A DNA stretch of 64,000 nucleotides from Planctomycetota bacterium (GCA_023417885.1 JAEZED010000217.1:21004-85003), one strand, 5' to 3'; positions 43,320 through 53,418 are shown, counted from the stretch's first letter. Notes: a model not told the origin generated them from the sequence alone. Numbers and translations are program-made.

Positions 43320-46300
43320 CGCCGTGTCCCCTCCACCCGGAACACCTTCATCACCTCATCCCCGAGGTGGTTGATGACCTTCACCGCGATCCGGCCGCCG
43401 GGGGGCTTGGGGAAGTCGCGGCTGACGGCGCTGTGGAGGCTCTCCCACGAGTCCGCGTCGATCTCCGCCTTCAGCGTCGTCTTCAGGCTCTTATAGGGGT
43501 CGTTGGCCCCGAGGAAGTACGCTTGTCGGACGAAGAAGCTCTCGCCGTTGTAATCGGTGTCGATGAACCAGCAGGCGATTCCCTCCGGCCCGTCGCTCCG
43601 CACCTGCCCAGTCTGCGGGTGGAAGACGTCCACCCCGTTGATCCGCACCCGCATCATGTCGAAGTCGGCAAGGTCGGCGTCCTCCGGCGCCAGCTCCGGC
43701 GGGAGGATGTCGATGTCCGGCTCGCCGAAGACCACGAACAGGTTCCCCTTGCCCGTGTTCTTCAGCTCCCCCGCCATGTGGAGGTCGGCGTTCATCCTGG
43801 CCTTGAGCACCGGGATGCGGCCCAGCTTGCTGAACTCCGAGGCGTGGGCGTCGAAGCTGAAGGCACAGGCCACCACGACGTCGAACTTGGCATCTCCCGC
43901 CTCCCTGGCCGCCTCCACCAGGTCCTGGCGGGAAACCGTCCCGAACTCCGGACCGATGAAGATGCCGGCCCGCTTCTCACCATCACCGCCGCCGCCATGG
44001 CCGACATCACCGTCGCCACCAGTAGCACCAGCAGCAGCACCACCGCCGCCGCCGTCGGCGAAACGGCCTTCGGCGCAGATGTACCGGCCCGGCCAGGGTG
44101 TCACGCCGGTAAACGTGATCTTGTCCTCCTTGTGGGCCTGCTGGACCCCGGCGACCTTCAGGGTCTCCAGGATCATGGTCGCAAAGTCTCCCGTTTCCGG
44201 GGCCTGCTCCCGCGGGTCCACCGGGTTGTCGTCCTCGTCCACCGTCAGCGTCCGATGCGGGCTGAGGCTCTCGACCGTGAACGGCCCAGCCACGCGGACC
44301 TTCTTTGAGTCCACGTACGGCTTGTCGTAGAGGTACTCGAACTCAGCCTTCGCGGCGATCGAGGCATCGATCTCGCGCTGCCGGGCGATCCGCGCCTCCC
44401 AGAACGCCGCCAGCGGCTTGTGCGCCGCCGCGGGCCAGTCGGCCGGGGCCTCGCGCGGCACCTCCCATTCCAGCAGGCCGTTGGCGGGCGCATCCTCGCC
44501 GGAGGGGAGCTTCACGGTCTTGCCCTGGGCGGCGGTGAAATCCACCGTCTTTCCTGCCCGGCCACCGGTCATCACCTTGAACGGCGTCTTATGGCCGCGG
44601 AGGACAGTGTGTAAGTCGGCGAGCGCCCGTTCTACCGTCGGATCGAACTTTTCCCGTATTACGTTGATCTCGGCGTTGTCAGCAATCAAACCGAGCTTCA
44701 CGTGAGGAACGCGCTCGTAAACGAACCCGTGTCGGATGTCGCCACGCGTTGGGGCTGTGCTCGGCTCGCGCCGGCTAACCTCCGCCTCCTTGAGCTGACC
44801 ATCGCGGGAATCGGCCAGTAGGTAGAACGGGTAGCGGGCGCCCATGATCCGCGCCCGAGTCAGGGCGAGGGCAACGCGGCTGGTGTCGATCGTGATCCAC
44901 CGCCGGCCCCACTGCTCCGCAACGTATGCTGTCGTACCTGATCCACAGGTTGGATCGAGCACAAGGTCACCGGGATCGGTCGCCATAAGGAGGCACCGTT
45001 GGACGACGGTGGGATGTGTCTGGACGACGTAAACCTTTTCCTTCTGCGTTTCGAATCCCCAGCTTGTGTCGAGCCACGTATTCGATATGAGCTGGCCCGG
45101 ATTGTCAGCCAAGTACAACTTCGAGGAAAGCGAGTTGGTGCGAGGAATCAATCGGCCAGCACGCGCGAGTACGTCAAGACCTGATGGCGCTGAAACCGAC
45201 CAGTGTCGATTCTGACCCGGGTGGTAGACCTTACCTTGATAGGCGTACGGGACTGTCCCGCTCTCGGTTGCATCCTGAGAGGTGAGGGGTCCTGGACGGA
45301 GGAAACGCACATCTCGGCGCCCCTTGTACTCTGCGCGGATCGCTTCGATGGAGCCAGAAACAACCTCGCCGCTCGGCAACTCCACGTACCGGTACTCGTC
45401 GGCGGCATCGTCTTCGATTGTTCGCGTCTTGAAGAGCTGCCTGACCCGGAACCTCTCCGGATTCTTGCAGTACCATGCGATGTAATCGACGAGCTGGGGA
45501 AGGGCCTTTGACACCAAGCCGCTTACCTTGCGGAACCCAACCAACGCAACGAAGTTGTCTTCGCCGAACGCATCGTCGAGGAGGGCGCGGATGCGGTGGA
45601 CGTTCTCATCGCCAATCTGAACGAACACCGACCCAGACTCATGCAGCAGCTCTCGACACACCGTCAAGCGATCCCGCAGGTATGTCAGGTAGCTATGAAT
45701 CCCGTCGCGCCACGTATCGCGGAATGCCTTGACCTGTTCCGGTTCACGTGTGATGTGATCGACCTTCCCATCCTTTACATCGCGGCTGGTGGTGCTCCAC
45801 TGGAAGTTGCTATTGAACTTGATTCCATACGGCGGGTCCAAGTAGATGCACTTCACCTTTCCACGTAACCCCTCTCGCTCCGCGAGCGAGGCCATCACCT
45901 GGAGCGAGTCGCCCAGGATCATGCGGTTGGTCCAGTTGCCCTCATGCTGGTAGAACTCGGTCTTGGCGTTTGGGTCCGGGATGCCGTTGAAGTCGGCGTA
46001 GAGGTCCATCTGCAACGCGGGCGGCACCTCGCCGGCCGACAGCTTCCGGGCGATCTCCGCCGCCTCTGACTGCCGGCGCAGATCGTCGATCAGGACCTTG
46101 GGGTGAATCTTCTCCTGGATGAACAGTGGCGGCGCCTGGACGACGAGGTCCGACCAGTCCTGCTGGTCCTTGCCGCGCCAGACGAGCTGCGGGTCCAGGT
46201 CCCGGTTCCGGCGCTCGTAGGCGACGCGGATCGGCGACCGATGCTCCTCCGGCAACACCGACTCATACTCCGCGGTCGGGATGTTCAGCCGCCGGTCCCC

Positions 46301-46369
46301 CGTGTGCTTGAGGGCGTGGACGGACTTCTTTTTGGACTTGGTCTTCTTGGCCATCAGTCGCACATTCAT
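43316..46369 (-). CDS. Type III-like DNA adenine methyltransferase (Mod, beta class) with extra C-terminal domains
   Basis: A 1017-residue N6-adenine methyltransferase. Catalytic motif DPPY at 178-181 (KCIYLDPPYGIKF) precedes the AdoMet motif LDPTCGSGTTAYVAE at 471-485, the beta-class order used by type III Mod enzymes. The recognition region lies between. About 500 residues follow, longer than usual Mod, including a Gly/Ala/Asp-rich insert near residues 775-805 and EIKFDVVVACAF-type Rossmann-like pieces. The lysine-rich start (MAKKTKSKKK, alternative start 46354) may bind DNA. The start overlaps the RecD-like gene by 4 bases. It would mark host DNA so that the neighbouring helicase-nucleases spare it. 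Confidence 0.9.
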   Translation of the reverse strand: MNVRLMAKKTKSKKKSVHALKHTGDRRLNIPTAEYESVLPEEHRSPIRVAYERRNRDLDPQLVWRGKDQQDWSDLVVQAPPLFIQEKIHPKVLIDDLRRQSEAAEIARKLSAGEVPPALQMDLYADFNGIPDPNAKTEFYQHEGNWTNRMILGDSLQVMASLAEREGLRGKVKCIYLDPPYGIKFNSNFQWSTTSRDVKDGKVDHITREPEQVKAFRDTWRDGIHSYLTYLRDRLTVCRELLHESGSVFVQIGDENVHRIRALLDDAFGEDNFVALVGFRKVSGLVSKALPQLVDYIAWYCKNPERFRVRQLFKTRTIEDDAADEYRYVELPSGEVVSGSIEAIRAEYKGRRDVRFLRPGPLTSQDATESGTVPYAYQGKVYHPGQNRHWSVSAPSGLDVLARAGRLIPRTNSLSSKLYLADNPGQLISNTWLDTSWGFETQKEKVYVVQTHPTVVQRCLLMATDPGDLVLDPTCGSGTTAYVAEQWGRRWITIDTSRVALALTRARIMGARYPFYLLADSRDGQLKEAEVSRREPSTAPTRGDIRHGFVYERVPHVKLGLIADNAEINVIREKFDPTVERALADLHTVLRGHKTPFKVMTGGRAGKTVDFTAAQGKTVKLPSGEDAPANGLLEWEVPREAPADWPAAAHKPLAAFWEARIARQREIDASIAAKAEFEYLYDKPYVDSKKVRVAGPFTVESLSPHRTLTVDEDDNPVDPREQAPETGDFATMILETLKVAGVQQAHKEDKITFTGVTPWPGRYICAEGRFADGGGGGAAAGATGGDGDVGHGGGGDGEKRAGIFIGPEFGTVSRQDLVEAAREAGDAKFDVVVACAFSFDAHASEFSKLGRIPVLKARMNADLHMAGELKNTGKGNLFVVFGEPDIDILPPELAPEDADLADFDMMRVRINGVDVFHPQTGQVRSDGPEGIACWFIDTDYNGESFFVRQAYFLGANDPYKSLKTTLKAEIDADSWESLHSAVSRDFPKPPGGRIAVKVINHLGDEVMKVFRVEGTRR

Positions 46370-49300
46370 GAGGCGCCAGCGATCACAGACTTCACGATGT
46401 TGAGGATCTGGGGTGAGGAGATTCCTCCGTCAGCGCTGTCTTCGGTGACAATGAGCGTACCGCGTGTGCCGCCGCCCTCTTCGTGAGTTAGGATGCCGTG
46501 ATCGCGGTACCACGCGAGCTTCCGCTCCCATCGGCGCCTGTACTTGGGATCGGCAAGCATGCCGCAATGCTCCCAGAAGTACGTCTTGCCGGCATCGTCG
46601 TCCTCGATGGTGAAGTCGGGGTATTTGGTGACGCCGTCAATCTCCAGCGGGGCCTCGTAGTGGTAGTTGATCTTCTCGGCGTAAAGGAGGTTCGCGATAA
46701 TTACCTCCGACTTCGAACGCACCGCCTCGCCGCGAACGGTGTTGTGAATCAGCTGCTCTTCGAGGAACACGCCTCCGATCTCAATCGGCTTCGGCGAGCC
46801 GAAGAGGTTCGTCAGGCGGGTGGCAGTGGCGGAGTAGCGCTCGGAGCTGAGCTTCTGTAAGTCGGTCGCCGAGCCCTGGTGCAGCACGACGACCTTTCGC
46901 TTCTGCCGGGTAAGTGCGGTGTACAGCAACTCGCGCGTGAGCATGAGCGGCGAGTTGGGCAGCACAAGGAAGACCGTCTCGAACTCGCTTCCTTGCGCCT
47001 TGTGGACGGTAAGCGCATAGGCCAGCTCAAGACTGGCGTCGCCCTCTTCGCTGAAGTCCGAGCCGTAATACTTGAAGACCTTGCCCGGTTGCGTAGAGAA
47101 CTCGATCTCGAGGTAGTTCGGCAACCAGTTCCGAGCCCTCGTTCGACGGTGGCCGACCACCATGCCGATCTCGCCGTTGGCAAGGTAGCCGTTCACATCC
47201 GGCTCGGGGTAGATGCGCCTCCTTCGAACCGATGCGTTACGGTTATTGATGACCTTATCGCCGTAGACAATCTGAGCGTCGCCCATGGGCTTGGGAATGC
47301 TGCGAAACGTGCCGGGGTTTCGTGCAACGTCGATGACTTGACCCTTGTAGCGGACGTGGACGAGCCGGTTGATCGGGTCCACTCCCCACGGCTTCTCGCG
47401 AACTGGACTGAGGATCTGCCACCGCTCGGCCTGCTTCCCGGCGCCCTCACGGTCCTTCCAAGTTACGTTGAACCACGCATTGCCATGCGCGTCCAGATTC
47501 GCGCCGAGGCTCTCAGCGAAGGCTTGCCCCTCCTCCGAGTCGGACTTGAAACCGAGGTGCTCGGCTATGACCACCGGAAGCATCTGCTCCAACTGATCCG
47601 GCGTCTCCCACTGGACGAAGCAGATGTGGTCGCTCTTGCGGCGGCCAGCGAGGATCTCGAAGACGTCGTCGTCCCCCGGCGCGTTGACCGAACCACCGAA
47701 CCAAGCGGCGAGCTGGAGATCGTCGCGGTCGGCAGCGCCCTGTCGGCGCGGGATCGTCAGCTCGGCGAATCCGGTACCGACCCGCGGGAACCGGCCTTCT
47801 ATATCGGGTGGCCGGAGGTGCGCGATGATGTCGACGAACGGCCGACCGGCGCCGATAGGCGGGAGCTGTCGCGGGTCGCCGACGAAGATCAGGCGGTCAA
47901 CTCCGCTGAGTGCTTCCAGCAGCGCCGCCATCATCTCCTCGGTAAGCATCGAGCACTCGTCGACGATGACGGTGCGAGCCCCCTTTTCACCCGACTCGCC
48001 GGTGAGCTTGTAGCGAGCGGTCGCTCCCTCGTAACGCCCTGACTTCATCAGGAACTGCGCGAGCGTGAATGCTTTGTAGTTCGCCGTACCCGCTTGCTTC
48101 GCGATCGACTCCATGCGGACGCGTGCCTTGCCAGTCGGTGCGAGCAGCAAAATCCCGTCCGCGTGAACCTCAGGCCGCTGACAGAGGACGGAGAGGAGGG
48201 TTGTCTTGCCGGTTCCCGCCGGGCCAATCAGGACGCTGAATCGAGACGCCGCGATCTCGGCGAGTGCCGCCGCCTTCTCAGTGCGAGCCCGGTTCTCGAC
48301 GTCGATCTCGCCTGGATCGCTGAGAGGCGGCTCCTTACGCCGCGCCCGCTCGGCATCGAGATATCGATCGAGTTCCTTGCGCCAATCCACCTTGAGATCG
48401 TGCCGCGCAGCCTTAACTCGCTTGGTCACGGTGGCGTTGATCTTCTCGCCGACGGTCGCAAGCCGCTCCAGTTGGTAGGCGGGGCGGCCGTCAGCCATCT
48501 CCACGACTCGGATCTCACCGGCAAATACCTCGTCCTCGGCAACTGAGAGCAGGTCGCTCGTGATTTCGGCCACCTCTTCGCCTTGTTGACGTTCCCGGTT
48601 ACGCAAGGCGAGGACGATGGCATCTCGCGTCTGTAGCGTGTTGCCAGCGAGCGTCGCGGTTTCAAGCTCGCGGATGGCGAGAGCACGAAGGCGGCGAGCA
48701 TCGACGGCGGTCTTTACCGCCGTTGGCGCTGAGAGGGGGTACTTCCCGCGGATGACACTCGCGGGGAAAAGGCCGCGATCCACTGTGCCGACGGCCACTG
48801 GTGTCGTCGTAAGACGTGTCGCCTCGTAAAGGAGGTAAGGGTTCTTCAGGAAGTCGCCGTCGGATAGATCGACGCCGCCCTCGGACCGGCTCTCCGGGTT
48901 GGCGAGAAAGGCAGCCTGATCGAACGTCAGATCGATTCGGCTAAGCAATTCGAGGAACGCCCGCCGTTCCTTGCTCAAGCGCTTCCACGCCTTGGCGATC
49001 GTCTCATCGATCTGGGCGGCGAGTTCCTTCGGCAAGTGTTTTGCCGGATCCGCAAGGGCCGTGTTCCATGCTTCCCACGGGTTACTTTGCTCACCTACCT
49101 TTTCCGTGAGAGCGGCCGCTATGAAGTTGCCTAACGGAATGCCGGAGGCCGCCAGCAACGACCCCATTCCGGGGAACGGGCCACGTTTCTTCCAAAGGCG
49201 GCCGAGTTCGCGGTCGATCCACTGCTCCTGCTTGCTGATCGAGACGCCGAAGAGTTCCGCCGACCGCAGCAGGGCTGCGCGGCAGGAGAGCAGCGCGCTG

Positions 49301-50193
49301 ATGGCCGCGTCGTGCCCGACATGCTCTGTCGCGTATGAGAACTCCTCGAAGCGGTCTTCTGGCGCGAAGGCCACGACCTCAGCAGGATCGAATGCGCGTC
49401 CGTCGTCGGACTTCTCGAGTGCCTCGTGGTAAGGCATGAGAAAGCCGTCGGTCATGTCCCTCCGGATCGAGTGGCCGATCATCCGCTCCCATAGCAGGCT
49501 GCGCAACTCGCCCTTGCTTTTATACTCGTACTCAGTCAACTTGCCGATGCTTTTCACGCGGCCGACGCCGACGATCACGCGTCGTCCCGTGTCCTCCACC
49601 AGTGGTACCTGTTTCGCGTAAAAGAAGACGAGTGATTCCTCTGGCCGGACCTGGTTCCAGAAGCAATCGAGCAAAGCCCGATGATTGCGGTGATCCTGCA
49701 GCCAATTTGTATTGAAGCCAAGTACGTCGTGTGCTGGCTCGTATTCTTCGCTCACATCTTCAAGCGGGTACCGCGAGACGAGGCCTGCGAGCTTCTTGTC
49801 CGGGTTGCCGAATACGAAATCGCGCATCAGCCAACGAAAAGGAAGTGCCGCAGCGCTGAAGGCAGGGTATCGCAGTGGCGTGGGCTTGAAGTGCGAATGC
49901 GCGCCTTTGGTCGATTTGACGTACGGGTGCTCGTGGGTGCGCGTGAACGCGAAGTCAGCCATGAATGTTGCCCGCTCCTTGACGCACGGCGGCCACTGCT
50001 GTTCCTCCAGTTCCCTGAGCGACTTGCCGGCGAGAGGTGCCTCGTGCTGCTCGTCCTTGCTCTCAAAGATGTTCTTCAGCTTCAGGCAGGCGGTGTTCCG
50101 AGCCGGAAACTTGCAGACCGAACCGTCCCATGCCGCATCATGCCATGGGACACGGACCGAGATGTGCCGGAGCTGTGCAATCCTATCGCTCAT
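46366..50193 (-). CDS. RecD-like superfamily 1 helicase with C-terminal PD-(D/E)XK-like nuclease domain
   Basis: A 1275-residue protein. Residues 1-640 are a novel N-terminal region (HxF-rich, IDREL and GPFPGMGSLLAASGIP resembling a HhH-type stretch). The helicase core has Walker A LIGPAGTGKTTLLSVL at 656-671, Walker B VIVDECSMLTEEM, RLIFVGDPRQLPPIG, and the RecD/UvrD C2 motif ALTVHKAQGSEFETVFLVLP near 1085. The last ~100 residues (KSEVIIANLL ... KYPDFTIEDDDAGKTYFWEH) look like a PD-(D/E)XK nuclease with Asp and Glu in place. Overlaps its two neighbours by 4 bases each. Likely translocates on foreign DNA and cleaves it. Confidence 0.88.
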   Translation of the reverse strand: MSDRIAQLRHISVRVPWHDAAWDGSVCKFPARNTACLKLKNIFESKDEQHEAPLAGKSLRELEEQQWPPCVKERATFMADFAFTRTHEHPYVKSTKGAHSHFKPTPLRYPAFSAAALPFRWLMRDFVFGNPDKKLAGLVSRYPLEDVSEEYEPAHDVLGFNTNWLQDHRNHRALLDCFWNQVRPEESLVFFYAKQVPLVEDTGRRVIVGVGRVKSIGKLTEYEYKSKGELRSLLWERMIGHSIRRDMTDGFLMPYHEALEKSDDGRAFDPAEVVAFAPEDRFEEFSYATEHVGHDAAISALLSCRAALLRSAELFGVSISKQEQWIDRELGRLWKKRGPFPGMGSLLAASGIPLGNFIAAALTEKVGEQSNPWEAWNTALADPAKHLPKELAAQIDETIAKAWKRLSKERRAFLELLSRIDLTFDQAAFLANPESRSEGGVDLSDGDFLKNPYLLYEATRLTTTPVAVGTVDRGLFPASVIRGKYPLSAPTAVKTAVDARRLRALAIRELETATLAGNTLQTRDAIVLALRNRERQQGEEVAEITSDLLSVAEDEVFAGEIRVVEMADGRPAYQLERLATVGEKINATVTKRVKAARHDLKVDWRKELDRYLDAERARRKEPPLSDPGEIDVENRARTEKAAALAEIAASRFSVLIGPAGTGKTTLLSVLCQRPEVHADGILLLAPTGKARVRMESIAKQAGTANYKAFTLAQFLMKSGRYEGATARYKLTGESGEKGARTVIVDECSMLTEEMMAALLEALSGVDRLIFVGDPRQLPPIGAGRPFVDIIAHLRPPDIEGRFPRVGTGFAELTIPRRQGAADRDDLQLAAWFGGSVNAPGDDDVFEILAGRRKSDHICFVQWETPDQLEQMLPVVIAEHLGFKSDSEEGQAFAESLGANLDAHGNAWFNVTWKDREGAGKQAERWQILSPVREKPWGVDPINRLVHVRYKGQVIDVARNPGTFRSIPKPMGDAQIVYGDKVINNRNASVRRRRIYPEPDVNGYLANGEIGMVVGHRRTRARNWLPNYLEIEFSTQPGKVFKYYGSDFSEEGDASLELAYALTVHKAQGSEFETVFLVLPNSPLMLTRELLYTALTRQKRKVVVLHQGSATDLQKLSSERYSATATRLTNLFGSPKPIEIGGVFLEEQLIHNTVRGEAVRSKSEVIIANLLYAEKINYHYEAPLEIDGVTKYPDFTIEDDDAGKTYFWEHCGMLADPKYRRRWERKLAWYRDHGILTHEEGGGTRGTLIVTEDSADGGISSPQILNIVKSVIAGAS

Positions 50194-53100
50194 GCTTCCA
50201 CCTCCGAACTTGCTCGGGAAGACAGGACGGCCACGTCAATAATGTCGCCAAACTGTTCCTCCACCTTCGACCCGAAGTCATGGCTGATCATGTAGACGTC
50301 GCGGAACTCGGCGAAGGCCCAACGGCCGTAGGCGGCCGCGGCATTTACCCCGGGTACCCAGTACGTGTCCATCGTGGACTTCTTCTCCTTGGCGTCTTCG
50401 CCCCGGTAGCCCTTGATCTCGACGACTAGCTGGAGCGGGTCCTGAATGCCGCGGCCGTCGTCCACGTGGACGATGAAGTCGGGCCGGTAGATGCGGTTCT
50501 CGCTACCCAGGCGATACGGAACCTCGAACCCGAGGTTGTGGTTCTTTACGTACCGCAGGACCTTGGGATGAGACTCTGCAACTCGGCAGAACTCGGCCTC
50601 CCAGTCGCTGTCCAGGATGAGCCAATTCAAGTGGCACCGATCCGCTCTCGGCTGCCAGCGGAGGGGCTTGCTCGTCGTGAACAGGACGTGTCGCGTGGAG
50701 CCGCTCGGGTTATACGGGTCCAGGATGGCCTTGATCCGCTTCTCGCCCTGGTGCCGTCGTGTGATGGCGGCGGTGATCCGCTCCGCGGCCATGTCGGCCA
50801 GCTCCTGGTAGAGGAGCTGGGCAGGAAACGTTCCGCCCTTGCAGACCAGATGGTTGTCCAGCCACTGCTTCGTGACCCGCTTGAGCTGGCCGAACAGGTG
50901 GAGCTTGATGTCTCCACCAGGGTCCCGCCAATGACGCTCCAGTTGCCGCTGGGTCAAATGGAACAGAACGGTTGATGGTCGCACGCGTTCCAGGTGTTTA
51001 AGTTCGAGGTCCACCTGTTCGCCGACGATTGGGGCGTTGCGGGTGATGGAAGGACCTACGAGTTCCGGAGTGAGATCGAGGGTGGAGTCATCGTTGAAGT
51101 TTGCGTCGAGGCGCTCCTCGGGCAACTCAACGCGGTAGCCGACGACCCGGGGAAACGTGATCTCACAGTCGTCCCGCTCCGGAGAGATAGCCTTCACCGT
51201 GACGGTCTCCCGCGGCGCCTGGGGCGGGGCTACGACTGGCTCTGCGTTGAAGTCGAAGGGGATGCCCAGAACATCGGCATACTCCGGGTTGAAGAGACCC
51301 TGTTCGTTCAAGTCGTAGCTCTGTCGGCGCAGTGCCCGGCCGACCACCTGCTCGCAGAGGAGCTGCGTGCCGAACGCGCGGACGCCCAGGACGTGGGTCA
51401 CGGTGTTGGCATCCCAGCCTTCGGTCAGCATCGCAACCGAGACGACACATCGGATGCTCTCTCCCAGCCGGCCCTGCTTGCCGACTGTGTTCATGACCTC
51501 TCGCAGCAGGTCCTGCTCGCTGAGCTTCTCGGCGTCCTGGCGGTTGCCGGTGCGCTCGATGATCTCGCGGCGGAACCGCTCGATCTCGTCGGCTGCGGCG
51601 TCGCGGAAGTCCTTGTCCAGCGCCTCGCCGCTTTCGAGCTGCTCCGAGTCGATCAGAAGCGTGCGCGGGCGGGGGTACGGGTTGCCGTAGTCGTCGTAGT
51701 TACGGAACAACTCCAGGCGGCCGTTGACGAGCGTGGACGAGCCGTCCTCCTTTTCGCGGATGAACCCGGAGATGTAGTCGTAGACGAGCTTCGACGTGCT
51801 TGTGTTGTTGCAAACGACGATGAAGCACGGCGGGACCGGGATGCCCTCCTTCTGCCACGCCTCGTACACCTTCTCGTAGTGCCCGTACAGGGCCTGGAGT
51901 GCCGTCTGTAGCTCTGTCGGGATGCTCAGGGGGTCGAGTGCCTCCGCCTTGCCGCGGCCCTTCTTGGGCATCCGCTTTCCGATGTGCTTCCAAAGTTCAC
52001 GGAACTTCGGAACTTCGCCGCCGGGGATGTTGTCGGCGATCGGCACGCGCGGGAGCTTGACGATGCCGCACTCGATAGCGTCCATCAGCGAGAAGTCGCT
52101 CATCGTCCAGGGGAACAGGGTCCCCTCCGCGTAGCCGGAGCCGCGGAGAAAGAAGGGGGTGGCTGAAAGATCGAAGACACGGCTGACGCCCAGCTTCTCC
52201 TGGGCGGCCTCGATTCCGGTAATCCAAAGCCGGGCTGCCTCTTCGTTCCTTCTCGCCTCCTTCCTGTCCTCACCCCTGAGCTTCTCCTCATCGGGATTCC
52301 CAGGCTTTATGCGGTAGCAGTGGTGTGCCTCGTCGTTCAGCACGACGATGTTCTTCAGGCCCATAAGCTCCGGCATGACGCGCTGGAGCATCTGGCCAGG
52401 TGTCTCGGTGGTCTGGAGGTCCGGGCCGTGCCCCTGAAGCAGGCTCCGTGTGCCGCTGGCCAGCTCTATGCGCTCGCGCGGCTTGAAGGCGTGGTAGTTG
52501 GTGATGACCAGCTTCGCCCTGTTCAGGTCGTCCAGCATGTCACTGGGGACCAGCTCTCGCGAGGCGTAGTAGCTGTCGGGGTCGTTGGGCTGTAGGACGC
52601 GAAGGCGGTCCTTGATCGTGAGGCCCGGCGTGACGATCAAGAACCCGCGGCTGAACCTCTTGCTGCCTGGCCGCCGGACGGCGTTGATGGTTTGCCATGC
52701 AATCAGCATGGCCATGACCTGAGTCTTGCCGGCGCCCGTGGCCAGCTTCAGGGCCAGGCGAGCCAGACCGGGGTTGGCCGAGTTGTTGGCGTCGTCGAGG
52801 TAGTCGAGGAACTGCTGACCTGCCTTGCCCGCTTCCGGCGCCACCTCGGTGAGCCAGATCGCAACTTCGACTGCCTCGATCTGGGCGAAAAAGGGGCGAA
52901 TGTTCTGGAACTCGTGATGTCGCCAGTGCTGGAGGAGCCGCTGAGTCTCGGGCGTCACGCGCCATCCCGCCGGGTCCGGAATCGCCCGCCAGGAATCCAC
53001 GGCCCGCCGTAGTTCATTGATGATGCGGTTCTGGTTGTACCGCTGCTCGTCCGTGGACAGGCCCGCCGCATCGGTGAACCCCAGTTCCTGCTGCTTCGTC

Positions 53101-53264
53101 CGCTTCTGCTTTTGGCTGGGTGGGATGGGAGTGACGAACTCCGCACGCCGCCGCTGCTCGATGATTCGGTCTGTCGGCTGGCCACTTACGTCCAACTCCC
53201 AGTGCCGGTTCGGGTAGGCGTACGGCGAGTTGAGAATGGGACGTTCGAAGAAGGTGCGACTCAT
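50190..53264 (-). CDS. Type III restriction (Res)-like DEAD/DEAH helicase with C-terminal endonuclease
   Basis: A 1024-residue protein that opens the eight-gene operon. Helicase motif I KLATGAGKTQVMAMLIAW is at 173-190. Motif II VVLNDEAHHCYR, LSATPFFLRGSG, and motif VI-like EQVVGRALRR follow. A C-terminal PD-(D/E)XK site reads RPDFIVHVDD ... LVVEIKGYRG. It resembles the BPTD_3080-type Res-like nucleases rather than classical EcoP1 Res. ATG 53264 is chosen because the alignable protein begins MSRTFFERPILNSPY; a longer frame to 53375 has unlike composition. Acts with the Mod subunit, which is two genes downstream rather than adjacent. Confidence 0.88.
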   Translation of the reverse strand: MSRTFFERPILNSPYAYPNRHWELDVSGQPTDRIIEQRRRAEFVTPIPPSQKQKRTKQQELGFTDAAGLSTDEQRYNQNRIINELRRAVDSWRAIPDPAGWRVTPETQRLLQHWRHHEFQNIRPFFAQIEAVEVAIWLTEVAPEAGKAGQQFLDYLDDANNSANPGLARLALKLATGAGKTQVMAMLIAWQTINAVRRPGSKRFSRGFLIVTPGLTIKDRLRVLQPNDPDSYYASRELVPSDMLDDLNRAKLVITNYHAFKPRERIELASGTRSLLQGHGPDLQTTETPGQMLQRVMPELMGLKNIVVLNDEAHHCYRIKPGNPDEEKLRGEDRKEARRNEEAARLWITGIEAAQEKLGVSRVFDLSATPFFLRGSGYAEGTLFPWTMSDFSLMDAIECGIVKLPRVPIADNIPGGEVPKFRELWKHIGKRMPKKGRGKAEALDPLSIPTELQTALQALYGHYEKVYEAWQKEGIPVPPCFIVVCNNTSTSKLVYDYISGFIREKEDGSSTLVNGRLELFRNYDDYGNPYPRPRTLLIDSEQLESGEALDKDFRDAAADEIERFRREIIERTGNRQDAEKLSEQDLLREVMNTVGKQGRLGESIRCVVSVAMLTEGWDANTVTHVLGVRAFGTQLLCEQVVGRALRRQSYDLNEQGLFNPEYADVLGIPFDFNAEPVVAPPQAPRETVTVKAISPERDDCEITFPRVVGYRVELPEERLDANFNDDSTLDLTPELVGPSITRNAPIVGEQVDLELKHLERVRPSTVLFHLTQRQLERHWRDPGGDIKLHLFGQLKRVTKQWLDNHLVCKGGTFPAQLLYQELADMAAERITAAITRRHQGEKRIKAILDPYNPSGSTRHVLFTTSKPLRWQPRADRCHLNWLILDSDWEAEFCRVAESHPKVLRYVKNHNLGFEVPYRLGSENRIYRPDFIVHVDDGRGIQDPLQLVVEIKGYRGEDAKEKKSTMDTYWVPGVNAAAAYGRWAFAEFRDVYMISHDFGSKVEEQFGDIIDVAVLSSRASSEVEA

Positions 53265-53418
53265 CAAGGCCCCACACGCGGGAATCGAGCAGAGATTACA
53301 CCGACGCGCCTGCATCCACAAATGATGTGCTCCTACCTCGTCGCGGCAGCACGTGCTGCTGGCGGTCACCGCCATCCTCGAACACTGCAGAACCTATCTC
53401 CCGCATCCCTGTACAGGG

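Noticed and set aside
43940..44080. Glycine-rich stretch as a frameshift artefact in Mod
   Set aside because: The same frame resumes with protein-like sequence on both sides without a stop, so it is more likely a real linker.
34705..53264. Canonical DISARM, BREX or type III restriction locus
   Set aside because: No drmA/drmB/drmC, no pglZ/brxC/brxL; Mod and Res are separated by a RecD-like gene and joined by five more families.
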